Below are positions 38,413 to 49,858 of a stretch of DNA of 64,000 nucleotides, in pieces. The position numbers were made by a program, and so were the translations under genes. The notes beneath the pieces were generated by a model. That model was not told the origin of the DNA. It saw nothing but the letters and a program-made list of their open reading frames with translations, and did not search any database. Source of the DNA: Paenibacillus cymbidii (lineage in GTDB: Bacteria; Bacillota; Bacilli; Paenibacillales; NBRC-103111); the NCBI RefSeq assembly GCF_004764705.1, contig NZ_SHLX01000023.1, forward strand, positions 91,068-155,067, written 5' to 3'. Within the stretch, counting starts at the first letter, position 1, and each line of letters begins with the position of its first letter.

Positions 38413-40734
38413 TTACTGTACCGGCTTGACCGGTTCCCATACGGCTTGATCCGCATTGGACGCAGCAGCTTCCGTTTCCGGATCGGTTTCCTCCTTGGCG
38501 TAGAGCTTGCGGTACTGACCGGGCGTGATGCCTTCCTCGCTCTTGAATTTGCGGATGAAGCTCGTCATGTCGATGTAGCCGATGCTGGCCACGATATCCT
38601 TGATCGGCATAGCCGTGGAGACAAGCTCCCGCTTCGCCGCTGCAACCCGCATTTTCCACAAATAATCGGAGAAATGACAGTTAACCTTCTCTTTGAAAAA
38701 CCGGCTCCAATAATAATTCGAATAGCCGAAACGGTCGGCGATGCTGTCGAGGCTGATATTGGCGTCCTTGTAGCGCTCTTGCACGAAAGCGAGCACATGC
38801 TGAATCAAGCCGGTATCGCGCCGCTCGTTCCGATCGGCGACGCAGGTGCAGATTGCATCGATCAACGATTCGATATGCTTGCGGAAATCGCCGATCGAAG
38901 ACAAGTCGAGCGCCTTGCCGACGAGCTCGGGCAGTTTGCCCGAATCGAATTCGGCTTGGGCGAAAGAAATATCCTGCATGACGTGAATGACGGTGTCGGC
39001 GATTTTGTAGCAGGCGAAACGGAAATAACCGGTGCCGACTTGTTCGCCGGGCAATCCGTCCAGCATGCGATGCAAAGCTTCCTTCGCCAGCACGCGATCG
39101 CCCTGCTTCAGGCTGTGGGCCAAATAGAGCGTTTCCTCCACCGACAACAAATACGAAGCGGTCGTTTGCGAAACGTCATCGAAGAAGACGACGGGCCGCT
39201 CGCGATTCGAAGCGTGGAGCTCGGCTGCTGCGAATGCTTCGATGCAGGAGCGGTGAAGGCCGCCGACGTCGTTGTAAATTTTGCCAACGCCGATGCGCAG
39301 CCCGGGTCTGGCGCTCTCCGGGCAAAAGGCGACGACGGCTTCCGCCATCGCGAGCAGATCGTTGCGGCCGTTCGGCTGCTTGACGTTGGCGGCGACGGCG
39401 ATGGCGTTCCCGTTGCCGAATTCTACCGCATAGGCGACACCGCGAGAGGAGTATTCGCTCCAGAACCGGTCGAGCAGCTCGCCGTTTCGCTGCGGCGTCT
39501 CCGCATCGTCCGCTTCAAAGTCGATTAGGAGCGCCGCGAAGCAAGGCCCTGCCAAATCGAGTCCGCTCGATTGCAATAGCTGAGTCCGATCGTGCTTGTC
39601 GCCGGTTTCTTCCTTCAGCAATTGCAGCAGCACGTTCTGGCGCAACAGCAGGCGCTGGCTGTCAAGCTGGGTAAGCAGCGACTGGTTGGCGGAGAGCGCA
39701 TCGCCCATAACGAAACGAATTTGCTCGATTTCGCTGGCACCGCCGCGCTGCTCCGATTGCGGAGCATAATCCTTAACGAATTGATGCAGCTTGCGGATCG
39801 GACGGTAATTGCTCAGCGCCATCGGCAGCGCCGCCGTAAAGCACAGCAGGATAATGGCGATCGTGCAGCCGATGATGAACAGCTCCTGCGCGTTTACCCG
39901 AGCGAGGAACTGCCCGGTCGGCAGTACGGTAACGTAGCGCCAGCCCGACGCCTCGGACAGCGCGGTGAGGACGGAGTAGCTTTGCTTGTTCCATTTCACC
40001 GTATCGATGCCGGGTTTCGGATCCTTGAACGCGCGCAGCAGTTCCGTCTCGGATATGTCCCGGCTCTGATTGATGGTCAGCAGCGTTTCGCCGGCCGGAC
40101 CTATGATGTACGTGCCGCTGTCAAAATCGGTTTTGCCGGCGCCGGCCATCGTTTTGACCGCATTGCCGCGAAAAACGAAGATGGCGGCGCCCGTCTGGAA
40201 TTCGCCAAACAGCGGAAACGGCACCATGTACATGACGATATCGGAGGAAGGAAACGTTTGGATGGCCGGCGTGTTCAAATGATTGATTTTGTCGTAAAAC
40301 AGTCTGGTGTCCGCTTCGGCAAAGGCGTAGCTCTGACCGAGCAGCACGTCGACAGACGTGATCCCGCGGGAGGAGTACATCGTTGTGCTTGATTTGAAAT
40401 ATATCATGATATCGCTGGCAAAGGAGTTGCCTGCCTTGTACTTGCCAAGCTCCTCGATTCCTTCGACCAGCTTGTAGTCTTCCCGGGTCAGATTGTAGTA
40501 GGACAGTTTCGGGTTGGCGGATATTTGCGCGGCGATGCTCTTGAATTCGCGGATGCGCAGATCGAAGTTTTCCTGGACTTTATCCAGATTGGACAACCGG
40601 AACGATTCGACCTCGCCGCGCAAATTGATGACGCTGTTTTTGTACAGCAGCGCAAACAGCAGCGTCACGGGCAGCATGATGATCAACACGTACGAAAGGA
40701 GCATCCGGTTCAGCATGCTTTTTTTCTTCAACAA
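38413..40734 (-). CDS. Membrane-bound AraC-family regulator with extracellular sensor
   Basis: A 773-residue protein. Two membrane segments (about 12-32 and 285-310) flank a Cache-like extracellular domain; a cytoplasmic linker leads to a C-terminal AraC helix-turn-helix (about 650-750: ISLDSIADRFGYSNYYWSRFF and MPIKDIVASIGYIDMTSFIRKFK, then EGITPGQYRK). This one-component type is common in Paenibacillaceae next to LplBC transporters, which it activates when an external sugar is sensed. Convergent with the transporter module. Confidence 0.93.
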   Translation of the reverse strand: MLKKKSMLNRMLLSYVLIIMLPVTLLFALLYKNSVINLRGEVESFRLSNLDKVQENFDLRIREFKSIAAQISANPKLSYYNLTREDYKLVEGIEELGKYKAGNSFASDIMIYFKSSTTMYSSRGITSVDVLLGQSYAFAEADTRLFYDKINHLNTPAIQTFPSSDIVMYMVPFPLFGEFQTGAAIFVFRGNAVKTMAGAGKTDFDSGTYIIGPAGETLLTINQSRDISETELLRAFKDPKPGIDTVKWNKQSYSVLTALSEASGWRYVTVLPTGQFLARVNAQELFIIGCTIAIILLCFTAALPMALSNYRPIRKLHQFVKDYAPQSEQRGGASEIEQIRFVMGDALSANQSLLTQLDSQRLLLRQNVLLQLLKEETGDKHDRTQLLQSSGLDLAGPCFAALLIDFEADDAETPQRNGELLDRFWSEYSSRGVAYAVEFGNGNAIAVAANVKQPNGRNDLLAMAEAVVAFCPESARPGLRIGVGKIYNDVGGLHRSCIEAFAAAELHASNRERPVVFFDDVSQTTASYLLSVEETLYLAHSLKQGDRVLAKEALHRMLDGLPGEQVGTGYFRFACYKIADTVIHVMQDISFAQAEFDSGKLPELVGKALDLSSIGDFRKHIESLIDAICTCVADRNERRDTGLIQHVLAFVQERYKDANISLDSIADRFGYSNYYWSRFFKEKVNCHFSDYLWKMRVAAAKRELVSTAMPIKDIVASIGYIDMTSFIRKFKSEEGITPGQYRKLYAKEETDPETEAAASNADQAVWEPVKPVQ

Positions 40735-41156
40735 TGCATTCCCCTCCGAACGTTTAGCTTGCGGCCGAATGTGCCGGCATTAGTGAATGGTCCTCTCATT
40801 ATAGTCGCCATGTATGGGTTTGCAAAGATCGGCTTTACGGCTACCGCGCGTGATGTCAAAATGACCGATCGCCGCAAATCCGGCCTATTCCGCACGCAAG
40901 CTGCAAGGCGCCGGATCTGTGCTGATGGCCGGGAACTCGAACTGCCGCCTCTTCCGGCAAGCCGCTGGCGTCCAGCTTCGTCGGCAAGCGATACAAGCGC
41001 CCCGGGGGACCTGCCGGAACGTTGGCGGTACGTGTGGGGTTTTTGTATAATAGTAGAAACAAGCCGCGCCGCGGTGATTAGACCGCTTCCTTTATGGAAA
41101 ATACTAACCTATGCAGACGTTTCTATTTTCCGTAATCGAAGAGGAGTGAAAGAGAC
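40735..41156. other. Gap between the AraC regulator and yabS
   Basis: 420 bases between divergent genes. Only one signal stands out: a promoter for yabS, TTGGCG (41022-41027), 18 bp, TATAAT (41046-41051). No further gene, repeat or hairpin is evident. Confidence 0.6.
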
Positions 41157-41924
41157 ATGAAACAAATTATTCTCATAACGGATGGCTGCTCGAACGTAGG
41201 AGTAAGCCCGGTTGTCGCCGCTGCGCATGCGCTGGAAGAAGGTGTAGTGGTGAACGTCATCGGCGTCATCGACGAAGGTGAAATCGGCGAGCGAGGCGCC
41301 ACCGAAATTGCCGATACGGCAAGAGCCGGCGGCGGGCTTAGCCGCATCGTCGAACCGAAGCAACTCACTCATACGGTGCAGATGATGACGCGCAAGACGG
41401 TAGCCAGCACCATTCAGCAAGTGGTGAACAAGGAGCTGAAGCAAATTCTCGGCAGCGGCGGAGGTCTCGACGAGCTGCATCCCGATAAGCGGGCGCAAGT
41501 GGTGCGCGCGATCGACGAACTCGGCGAAACGACGCCGCTGCGCGTGGCGCTGCTGATCGATGCGAGCGCAAGCATGAAGCCGAAGCTGGCGGCCGTCGAA
41601 GACGCCATCCGCGACCTGATGCTCAGCTTGCAGGCGCGCAAAGGCGCAAGCGAGATGGCGGTGCTCCATTTTCCTGGCTCCGGCGGTGAGGATACGCAGT
41701 TGGATATGCCGTGGACAAGCGAGCTGACCAAGGCGCGCAAGCTGTTCGCCAAGCTGGCGATGAAAGGAACGACGCCTACCGGACCGGCGCTGATCCAGGC
41801 GCTGCGGTATGTGCTCGAAACGGATCGAAGCGCGGCAGAAGAACGGGAGGAGCCGCGATACAGGCAACCGGATGTGAACCACCAAGACGCCGAGGATGGG
41901 GAGCTGCGTGATTACATCGTCTAA
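41157..41924 (+). CDS. yabS: YabS VWA-domain protein
   Basis: A 255-residue protein (245 in B. subtilis). The C-terminal half is a von Willebrand A domain: LLIDASASMKPK gives the DxSxS MIDAS motif (near 135), and GTTPTGPALIQAL the Thr loop. The N-terminal segment LITDGCSNVGVSPVVAAAHALE resembles half of a second VWA fold. yabS pairs with yabT in a sigma-F/sporulation context in B. subtilis. It overlaps yabT by 17 bp. Confidence 0.92.
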   Translation: MKQIILITDGCSNVGVSPVVAAAHALEEGVVVNVIGVIDEGEIGERGATEIADTARAGGGLSRIVEPKQLTHTVQMMTRKTVASTIQQVVNKELKQILGSGGGLDELHPDKRAQVVRAIDELGETTPLRVALLIDASASMKPKLAAVEDAIRDLMLSLQARKGASEMAVLHFPGSGGEDTQLDMPWTSELTKARKLFAKLAMKGTTPTGPALIQALRYVLETDRSAAEEREEPRYRQPDVNHQDAEDGELRDYIV

Positions 41925-42849
41925 CGATCGCCCCGTTTCCCTGGCGCCGGGAAGCGTTGTCAAAGGGAAATGGAACAAAGCCCGCTATCAGATCGAACGA
42001 TTGCTCGGCGAAGGCGCCAACGGCAAAGTGTATTTGGTTCGCCATGGCGGCGTGTCTTATGCGCTGAAGATCGGCTTCGACACGGTCGACCTGCAATCGG
42101 AAGTCAACATGCTGAAGACGTTGTCCCGTCTGCCGGGCAGCTTCAGCCGCTACTTGTTCGACGTGGACGATTTGGCGGCGGGCAGCGTCAGGGACGGCAA
42201 GGAATATCCGTTCTACGTCATGCGTTACGTGCAAGGCGAGCAACTGGGCGACTTCGTTCGACGGCAAGGGGCGGATTGGATCGGCCTGATCGGCGCCGGC
42301 CTGCTGCGCAAGCTGCGCGAGCTGCACCGGCACGGCTTCGTGTTCGGCGACTTGAAGCTCGACAATATCCTGGTCGGGGCTTACGGCGCGGTCGAACTGA
42401 TCGACTTTGGCGGCGTGACGCCGAAGGGAAGCGCGGTCAAACAGTTCACCGAAGTGAACGACCGCGGCTATTGGGGGGCCGGCGGCCGCTCGGCGGACGA
42501 AGCGTACGACTTGTTTGCATACGCGATCGTGCTCATGCAGCTGCTTGGCAAATCGAAGGAGCGCTTCTTCAAGCAGCCGATCCTGCCGCAAAATCGTTCG
42601 CCGGAATGGCTGCAGGAGGAAGTGGCGGCCGATCCGGCGTTTGGCGTTTATGCGCCGTTCGTGCGCAAGGCGCTGGCGGGAGGCTACGCTTCGTCGGAGG
42701 AAGCTTACCGGGACTGGCGCACGATCGTGCATGCCGGCATGATGCCCAAGCGAAAGAAGGAGAGCGGCTCGTTCTGGCTGAAGGCGGGTTTCATCGCCTC
42801 GGTGGCGCTGTTCGCGCTTGCGTTGTGCGCTTATTGGCCTTACGGATAA
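41908..42849 (+). CDS. yabT: YabT serine/threonine protein kinase
   Basis: A 313-residue Hanks-type kinase. Glycine loop LGEGANGKV, ATP-binding Lys in YALKIGF, catalytic loop FGDLKLDNIL (Asp kept, the usual HRD replaced by FGD), and DFGG in place of DFG. One membrane segment near the C-terminus (about 288-310) would anchor it, with no extracellular domain, as in B. subtilis YabT, which is activated by DNA and phosphorylates RecA in sporulating cells. GTG 41908 has GGGGAG at 5 bp; ATG 41896 has no site. Confidence 0.93.
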   Translation: MITSSNDRPVSLAPGSVVKGKWNKARYQIERLLGEGANGKVYLVRHGGVSYALKIGFDTVDLQSEVNMLKTLSRLPGSFSRYLFDVDDLAAGSVRDGKEYPFYVMRYVQGEQLGDFVRRQGADWIGLIGAGLLRKLRELHRHGFVFGDLKLDNILVGAYGAVELIDFGGVTPKGSAVKQFTEVNDRGYWGAGGRSADEAYDLFAYAIVLMQLLGKSKERFFKQPILPQNRSPEWLQEEVAADPAFGVYAPFVRKALAGGYASSEEAYRDWRTIVHAGMMPKRKKESGSFWLKAGFIASVALFALALCAYWPYG

Positions 42850-42903
42850 CGGTCTCCCCGGATTGGCGACCGTTTGCATTCGCATGAGAAAGGGGACTGC
42901 GCA

Positions 42904-44391
42904 ATGGAGCATGAGAACAACGAGAACAACCGCGTCCCGGACCGCAAAAGCTTGTCGAACTGGGAGCTCGAGCGCAAAGTGGCGCGCGCCGTCGCCGAGC
43001 ACAAGCTGGCCGTGCCCGGCGACACCGTCGTCGTTGCCGTCTCCGGCGGCCCCGATTCCGTGGCGCTGCTGCATCTGCTGGCCGCCTTGGCCGGCGAATT
43101 CGGCATCCGGCTCGTCGTCGCGCACCTGAACCACCGCTTCCGTGGCGCCGAATCCGACGCCGAGGCCGCATTTGTCGCCGCGCTCGCCGCCGAACTTGCG
43201 CTGCCTTGCGAGTCGGCGGCCGTCGACGTGCCGGCGCTTATCGCGGCCAGCGGCGACAATACGCAGGCCGCGGCGCGCGAGGCGCGCTACGCGTTTCTGC
43301 ACGAAGCCGCCGCGCGGCACGGCGCCTCCCGCGTCGCTCTCGCGCATCACGCCGACGATCAGGCCGAAACCGTGCTGATGCGGCTGCTGCGGGGAGCGGG
43401 CGCTTCCGGGCTGCGAGGCATGGCCTTTGCCCGGCGCGATAAAAATGTGGAACTGATCCGTCCGCTGCTTCGTATATACAAGGAAGACCTGCTGGCCTAC
43501 AACGAAGCGAACGGATTCGCTTTTTGCCGCGACAGCAGCAACGACAAGCGGCAGTATACGCGCAACCGGCTCCGGTTGGACGTAATGCCGCGGCTGCTCA
43601 CATTTAATCCCCGATTGCCGGAGACGCTGGTCAGGCTCTCCGACGTATTGTCGCAGGAAGACGACTACTTGGACCGGGAGGCGAAGATCGCGTTCGCCCG
43701 CATCGTGTCGCGCGGGCCGGAGCAAGGCGGCGCCGCGCTTGAGCGCAGCGATTTTGCCGCACTCCATGTTGCTTTACAAAGGCGATTGATTAAACTAATA
43801 TTAACTTATCTTGCTTCCGATACGGGTTCTTTGGACTATATCCGGCTGGAGCTGGTTCGTACGGCCATTCTGCACGAGAAGCCGACCACATGGCGTCATG
43901 CCGTCGGCGAACGGGTGGTTGTTTATCGCGAATACGAGGCGATTCGGTTTGCCTGCGGTTCGGCGGCAGAGGCCTTGTTTTGCGCGCGGCTGGACAGCGA
44001 CGGCGGCGAAGTGCCTTTGCCGCAGGCCGGCATGCGGCTGACGGCGACGGCGTCCGGGCAACCTCCCGCCGGGCGGCACGGCAAATACAGCGCAACGTTC
44101 GACCTGGAGGCGCTGCACTTTCCGCTTTCCGTGCGCAGCCGCGAAGACGGAGACCGGATCGCGGTGATCGGATTAAACGGCACGAAAAAGGTAAAGGATA
44201 TCTTCATTGACGAAAAAGTACCGCCCCGTCTGAGGAATCGGATTCCGCTCCTCGTCGATGCCGCCGGAAGGGTGCTCTGGATTCCCGGGTACCGCCTTTC
44301 CGCACACGCGCGCGCGAGCGAACGGACAACCCGCTTTTTCCACATCGCGGCGGAGCCTACCGGAAACGAAGATGAAGCGGTAGAATCTTAA
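42904..44391 (+). CDS. tilS: tRNA(Ile)-lysidine synthetase
   Basis: A 495-residue PP-loop ATPase that converts C34 of tRNA-Ile(CAU) to lysidine. VVAVSGGPDSVALLHLL is the SGGxDS loop (about 42-48); HLNHRFRGAESDAEAAFV and LAHHADDQAETVLMRLLRG follow; the C-terminal domain ends with a TilS C region (ALHFPLSVRSREDGDRI, KKVKDIFIDEKVP). ATG 42904 follows AAAGGGG; an earlier in-frame ATG at 42874 lacks a site. Confidence 0.96.
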   Translation: MEHENNENNRVPDRKSLSNWELERKVARAVAEHKLAVPGDTVVVAVSGGPDSVALLHLLAALAGEFGIRLVVAHLNHRFRGAESDAEAAFVAALAAELALPCESAAVDVPALIAASGDNTQAAAREARYAFLHEAAARHGASRVALAHHADDQAETVLMRLLRGAGASGLRGMAFARRDKNVELIRPLLRIYKEDLLAYNEANGFAFCRDSSNDKRQYTRNRLRLDVMPRLLTFNPRLPETLVRLSDVLSQEDDYLDREAKIAFARIVSRGPEQGGAALERSDFAALHVALQRRLIKLILTYLASDTGSLDYIRLELVRTAILHEKPTTWRHAVGERVVVYREYEAIRFACGSAAEALFCARLDSDGGEVPLPQAGMRLTATASGQPPAGRHGKYSATFDLEALHFPLSVRSREDGDRIAVIGLNGTKKVKDIFIDEKVPPRLRNRIPLLVDAAGRVLWIPGYRLSAHARASERTTRFFHIAAEPTGNEDEAVES

Positions 44392-44433
44392 ACCGTGAGA
44401 TTTCATAAGCATGAAGGTAGGAGGATTGGCGTT

Positions 44434-44985
44434 TTGCACAGTGACATTCAGGAAATTTTGTTCGACGCGGACCGCATCCGGGAGAAGGTGCGGGAGCTCG
44501 GGCAGCAGATCGGCCGCGATTACGCGGGGCGCAATCCGCTGGTGATTTGCGTATTGAAGGGCGCCTTTATTTTCATGGGCGATTTGGTCAAGGCGATCGA
44601 CATTCCGCTGGAAGTCGATTTTATGGCGGTATCGAGCTACGGACAGTCGACCAAGTCTTCGGGCGTCGTCAAGATCGTCAAGGATCTGGACGTTCCCGTC
44701 GAAGGCCGGGACGTGCTGATCGTCGAGGATATTATCGACAGCGGGCTTACGCTCGGTTACTTGATCGATGTGCTCGAGCGGCGCAACGCGCTTTCCGTCA
44801 GCGTGGTCACCCTGTTCGACAAGCCGGCCCGCCGCACCGTCGAGCTGGAGCCGGACTACAAGGGATTTACCCTGCCGGACGCGTTTATCGTCGGCTATGG
44901 ACTCGATTATGCGGAGAAATACCGCAATCTGCCGTTCGTGGGCGTACTGAAAGAGAAGGTCTACGCCACGCCGGAGGAGAAGTGA
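44434..44985 (+). CDS. hpt: Hypoxanthine-guanine phosphoribosyltransferase
   Basis: A 183-residue PRTase (180 in B. subtilis) for purine salvage. LVICVLKGAFIFMGDL, DFMAVSSYGQSTKSSGVVKI and the PRPP loop VLIVEDIIDSGLTLGYL are all standard. TTG 44434 is preferred: AGGAGG (44419-44424) lies 9 bp before it, and it matches the family start; ATG/GTG alternatives upstream would precede the site. tilS-hpt-ftsH is a conserved order. Confidence 0.95.
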   Translation: MHSDIQEILFDADRIREKVRELGQQIGRDYAGRNPLVICVLKGAFIFMGDLVKAIDIPLEVDFMAVSSYGQSTKSSGVVKIVKDLDVPVEGRDVLIVEDIIDSGLTLGYLIDVLERRNALSVSVVTLFDKPARRTVELEPDYKGFTLPDAFIVGYGLDYAEKYRNLPFVGVLKEKVYATPEEK

Positions 44986-45098
44986 AAACCCGATCCACGC
45001 TTATCGCATGCAGCCCGGATTCGGCAGTCCAGTCAAGTTGTAGAGCCGAGACATGCTGTGGTAAAATAAAACAAGTGTGCACCGAGAGGAGGTAGGGG

Positions 45099-47042
<1,944 letters not shown>

Positions 47043-47055
47043 CGAACGAGCGACC

Positions 47056-47098
47056 TGTCGCATCCGGATGACCTCAAGGCATCCGGATGTGGTCATTT
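47056..47098 (+). terminator. Probable ftsH terminator
   Basis: CATCCGGATG occurs twice (47060-47069 and 47079-47088); as a self-complementary decamer the copies can pair with each other, followed by CATTTTGG. The T run is weak. Confidence 0.5.
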
Positions 47099-47114
47099 TG
47101 GCGGCATTTCGGCA

Positions 47115-47155
47115 TTGACACCCGTTTTAATGTTGTGTAAATTAGGTGTAAATTA
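47115..47155 (+). promoter_or_regulatory. nadA operon promoter with helical direct repeat
   Basis: TTGACA (47115-47120), 17 bp, TAAATT (47138-47143). The decamer GTGTAAATTA occurs at 47135-47144 and again at 47146-47155, 11 bp apart, over the -10. TTGACACC and GGTGTAAA flank the promoter as near-inverse repeats. This looks like an operator, possibly for the nicotinate-responsive repressor NiaR. Confidence 0.6.
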
Positions 47156-47248
47156 AAACCCGCCGATGCGAGGAGACGCTGCCTGACGGCATTTCGAATC
47201 CATGGGCCGGGCTCCATAATACAGGCAGCTTGGAGGAGGGGCAGGGGA

Positions 47249-48187
47249 ATGGAAGCACTCGCACTGGAACGGAAGGCGGAGCAGAATGCCGAGCTGAAGG
47301 CGCGAATCGCACAGCTGAAGAAAGAGCGAAATGCCATTATTCTGGCGCATTATTATCAGCGCGATGAGATACAGGAAATTGCCGATTTTCGCGGGGATTC
47401 GTTCCTGTTGGCGCAGAAGGCGGCCACGACGGATGCCGATGTGATCGTATTTTGCGGCGTTCATTTCATGGGGGAAAGCGCCAAGATTTTGGCGCCGAAC
47501 AAGACCGTCATCATTCCGGACGAGCGGGCAGGCTGCCCGATGGCCGATATGGTGAATGTCGACGGCTTGCGGGCGCTCAAGAAGCAGCACCCGAATGCCA
47601 AGGTCGTCGCTTATATCAATACGTCCGCGGAAGTGAAGTCGGAAACCGACATTTGCTGCACGTCCGCCAATGCGGTGAAAGTGGTCAATTCGGTTGACGC
47701 GGATGAGGTTATCTGGGTGCCGGATAAAAATTTGGGCGACTATGTGGCAAAATTCACGAGCAAAAAAATGATTATCTGGGAAGGCTACTGCAACACGCAC
47801 GATATGCTTACCGTCAAAGACGTGGAAGAGATGAAGGCGCAGCATCCGAACGCACAATTCGTGGTGCATCCCGAATGCCGGCCGGAAGTGGTCAAGCTGG
47901 GCGACTTCGTCGGCAGCACAACGGCGATCATCAAATATTGCAAAGAATCGCCGCATACGGAGTTTATTGTCGGCACGGAGGACGGCACCGGCTTCCAGCT
48001 CCGCAAGGACAGTCCGGAGAAGACGTTCCATTTTGCCACCAAATATCTCGTATGCCCGAATATGAAAGTGAACAACCTGAAGAAAGTGGCCAAATGTCTG
48101 GAAACGATGTCGCCGCAAATATACGTTCCCCCACATGTCGCCGATCAGGCGCGAGCATCCCTAGAGCGCATGCTACAAGTGAAGTAG
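47249..48187 (+). CDS. nadA: Quinolinate synthase A
   Basis: A 312-residue [4Fe-4S] enzyme that condenses iminoaspartate with dihydroxyacetone phosphate. AIILAHYYQRDEIQEIADF, FCGVHFMGESAKIL, TDICCTSANAV, VHPECRPEV and YLVCPNMKVNN contain the cluster cysteines. Start after GGAGGAGGGG. First gene of nadA-nadB-nadC, here placed between ftsH and coaX, whereas in B. subtilis the nad genes lie elsewhere and are ordered nadBCA. Confidence 0.96.
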   Translation: MEALALERKAEQNAELKARIAQLKKERNAIILAHYYQRDEIQEIADFRGDSFLLAQKAATTDADVIVFCGVHFMGESAKILAPNKTVIIPDERAGCPMADMVNVDGLRALKKQHPNAKVVAYINTSAEVKSETDICCTSANAVKVVNSVDADEVIWVPDKNLGDYVAKFTSKKMIIWEGYCNTHDMLTVKDVEEMKAQHPNAQFVVHPECRPEVVKLGDFVGSTTAIIKYCKESPHTEFIVGTEDGTGFQLRKDSPEKTFHFATKYLVCPNMKVNNLKKVAKCLETMSPQIYVPPHVADQARASLERMLQVK

Positions 48188-48238
48188 CATGCGCTGCTTC
48201 CTTCTTTGCCAGGAAAATACCGAATGCAGGTGAGGCCC

Positions 48239-49858
48239 ATGATACCGCGTTATTTGGTCGACTTCGATCTGGGGCAGTTGCCCCACATACATACCGACGT
48301 GATCGTGATTGGCGCCGGCATAGCCGGCTTATTTACTGCCATCAAGGCCGCCGAAGAAGGCCGCGTGCTGATGATTACGAAGAAGTCGCTGCTCGACAGC
48401 AACACCCGCTACTCCCAGGGCGGCATCGCGGCCGTCATCTCCCGCGACGATTCGCCGGCGTATCACCGCCAGGATACGTTGATCGCCGGGGCGGGGTTAT
48501 GCTCAAGCGACGCCGTAGACGTACTGGTGCATGAAGGGCCGGCCGGCGTGTTGGATTTGATTCGCATGGGCACCAAATTCGACGAAGAGAACGGCGAACT
48601 GGCGCTGACGAAGGAAGGCGCGCACAGCCAGCGCCGCATTCTGCACGCGCACGGCGACGCCACCGGCTTCGAAATCGTTCGCGCCCTGTCGGAGAATGCG
48701 ACGGCGCATCCGAATATCGAAGTGTGGGGCGACCACTACGTCATCGATCTGATTACGGAAGACGGCGAATGCTACGGCGTGCTTGTGCAGAAGCCGGACG
48801 GGCACCGCGTATTCGTCACCGGCAAAGCGACGATCCTGTGCTCCGGCGGCGCCGGCCAGTTGTACCGCTACACGACGAATCCGGAAATCGCTACCGGCGA
48901 TGGCATCGCACTGGCGTACCGGGCAGGGGCGGACGTACGCGACCTCGAGTTCGTGCAGTTCCACCCGACCGCGCTTTGTTATCCCGGCGCGCCGCGTTTC
49001 CTCATTTCCGAAGCGGTTCGGGGGGAAGGGGCGGTGCTGCGCAACATCAACGGCGAACGATTCATGGAGAAGTATCATCCGATGCTCGAACTCGCCCCGC
49101 GCGATATTGTTGCAAGGGCGATAGTCAGCGAAATGGAGAATACGAAATCGACTTTCGTCTATATTGATATTACGCACGAATCGGAAGCGATGGTGAAGCA
49201 CCGGTTTCCGACGATTTACGAGACCTGCCTGACTTATGGACTCGATCTCTCGACGGACTGGATTCCGGTCGCGCCGGCGGCGCATTATATGATGGGAGGG
49301 GTGCGGACCGATCTGTACGGCGAAACGTCGGTCAAACGGCTGTTCGCCTGCGGCGAAGTATCGTCTACCGGCGTTCACGGCGCCAACCGGCTCGCCAGCA
49401 ACTCTTTGTCCGAAGCGATTGTGTTCGGCCGGCGCATCGTCGAACGGATCAAATCGCTTCGGGCTCCACAAGCCGTTCCGCATGTTCGCTCCGAAGGAAC
49501 GGTTCGTACCGAACCGCCGATGCAGCCGGTCGTCGAGAAGCGGCTCAAGCTGCAGAAGATCATGCTGCGTTATGCCGGCGTAAACAACCGTTCCGCGCAA
49601 GGGCTGCAGAAGGGCCACGACGAGTTGCGCCGCCAGTTGCCGGTGTTTCAGACGGCGCTGACCAAACGCGAGGAATTCGAATTCGCCAACCTGCTCGTTT
49701 GCGCGCTGTTGTCGACGCAGGCGGCGTTGCTGCGAGAGGAAAGCCGCGGCGGCCATTACCGGGAAGATTTCCCGGAACGGGACGATTTGTTGTGGAAGAA
49801 GCATACGGTATTTAACCGCGAGAAGGACGTATGGGAGGAGGGAATCGTCGATGCGTGA
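48239..49858 (+). CDS. nadB: L-aspartate oxidase
   Basis: A 539-residue flavoenzyme making iminoaspartate. DVIVIGAGIAGLFTAIKAAE is the FAD dinucleotide fold; NTRYSQGGIAAV, HTHGD-like ILHAHGDATG, VQFHPTALC, and GEVSSTGVHGANRLASNSL are family signatures. ATG 48239 is preferred with AGGTGAGG upstream; an in-frame start at 48206 has none. Overlaps nadC by 8 bp. Confidence 0.96.
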   Translation: MIPRYLVDFDLGQLPHIHTDVIVIGAGIAGLFTAIKAAEEGRVLMITKKSLLDSNTRYSQGGIAAVISRDDSPAYHRQDTLIAGAGLCSSDAVDVLVHEGPAGVLDLIRMGTKFDEENGELALTKEGAHSQRRILHAHGDATGFEIVRALSENATAHPNIEVWGDHYVIDLITEDGECYGVLVQKPDGHRVFVTGKATILCSGGAGQLYRYTTNPEIATGDGIALAYRAGADVRDLEFVQFHPTALCYPGAPRFLISEAVRGEGAVLRNINGERFMEKYHPMLELAPRDIVARAIVSEMENTKSTFVYIDITHESEAMVKHRFPTIYETCLTYGLDLSTDWIPVAPAAHYMMGGVRTDLYGETSVKRLFACGEVSSTGVHGANRLASNSLSEAIVFGRRIVERIKSLRAPQAVPHVRSEGTVRTEPPMQPVVEKRLKLQKIMLRYAGVNNRSAQGLQKGHDELRRQLPVFQTALTKREEFEFANLLVCALLSTQAALLREESRGGHYREDFPERDDLLWKKHTVFNREKDVWEEGIVDA

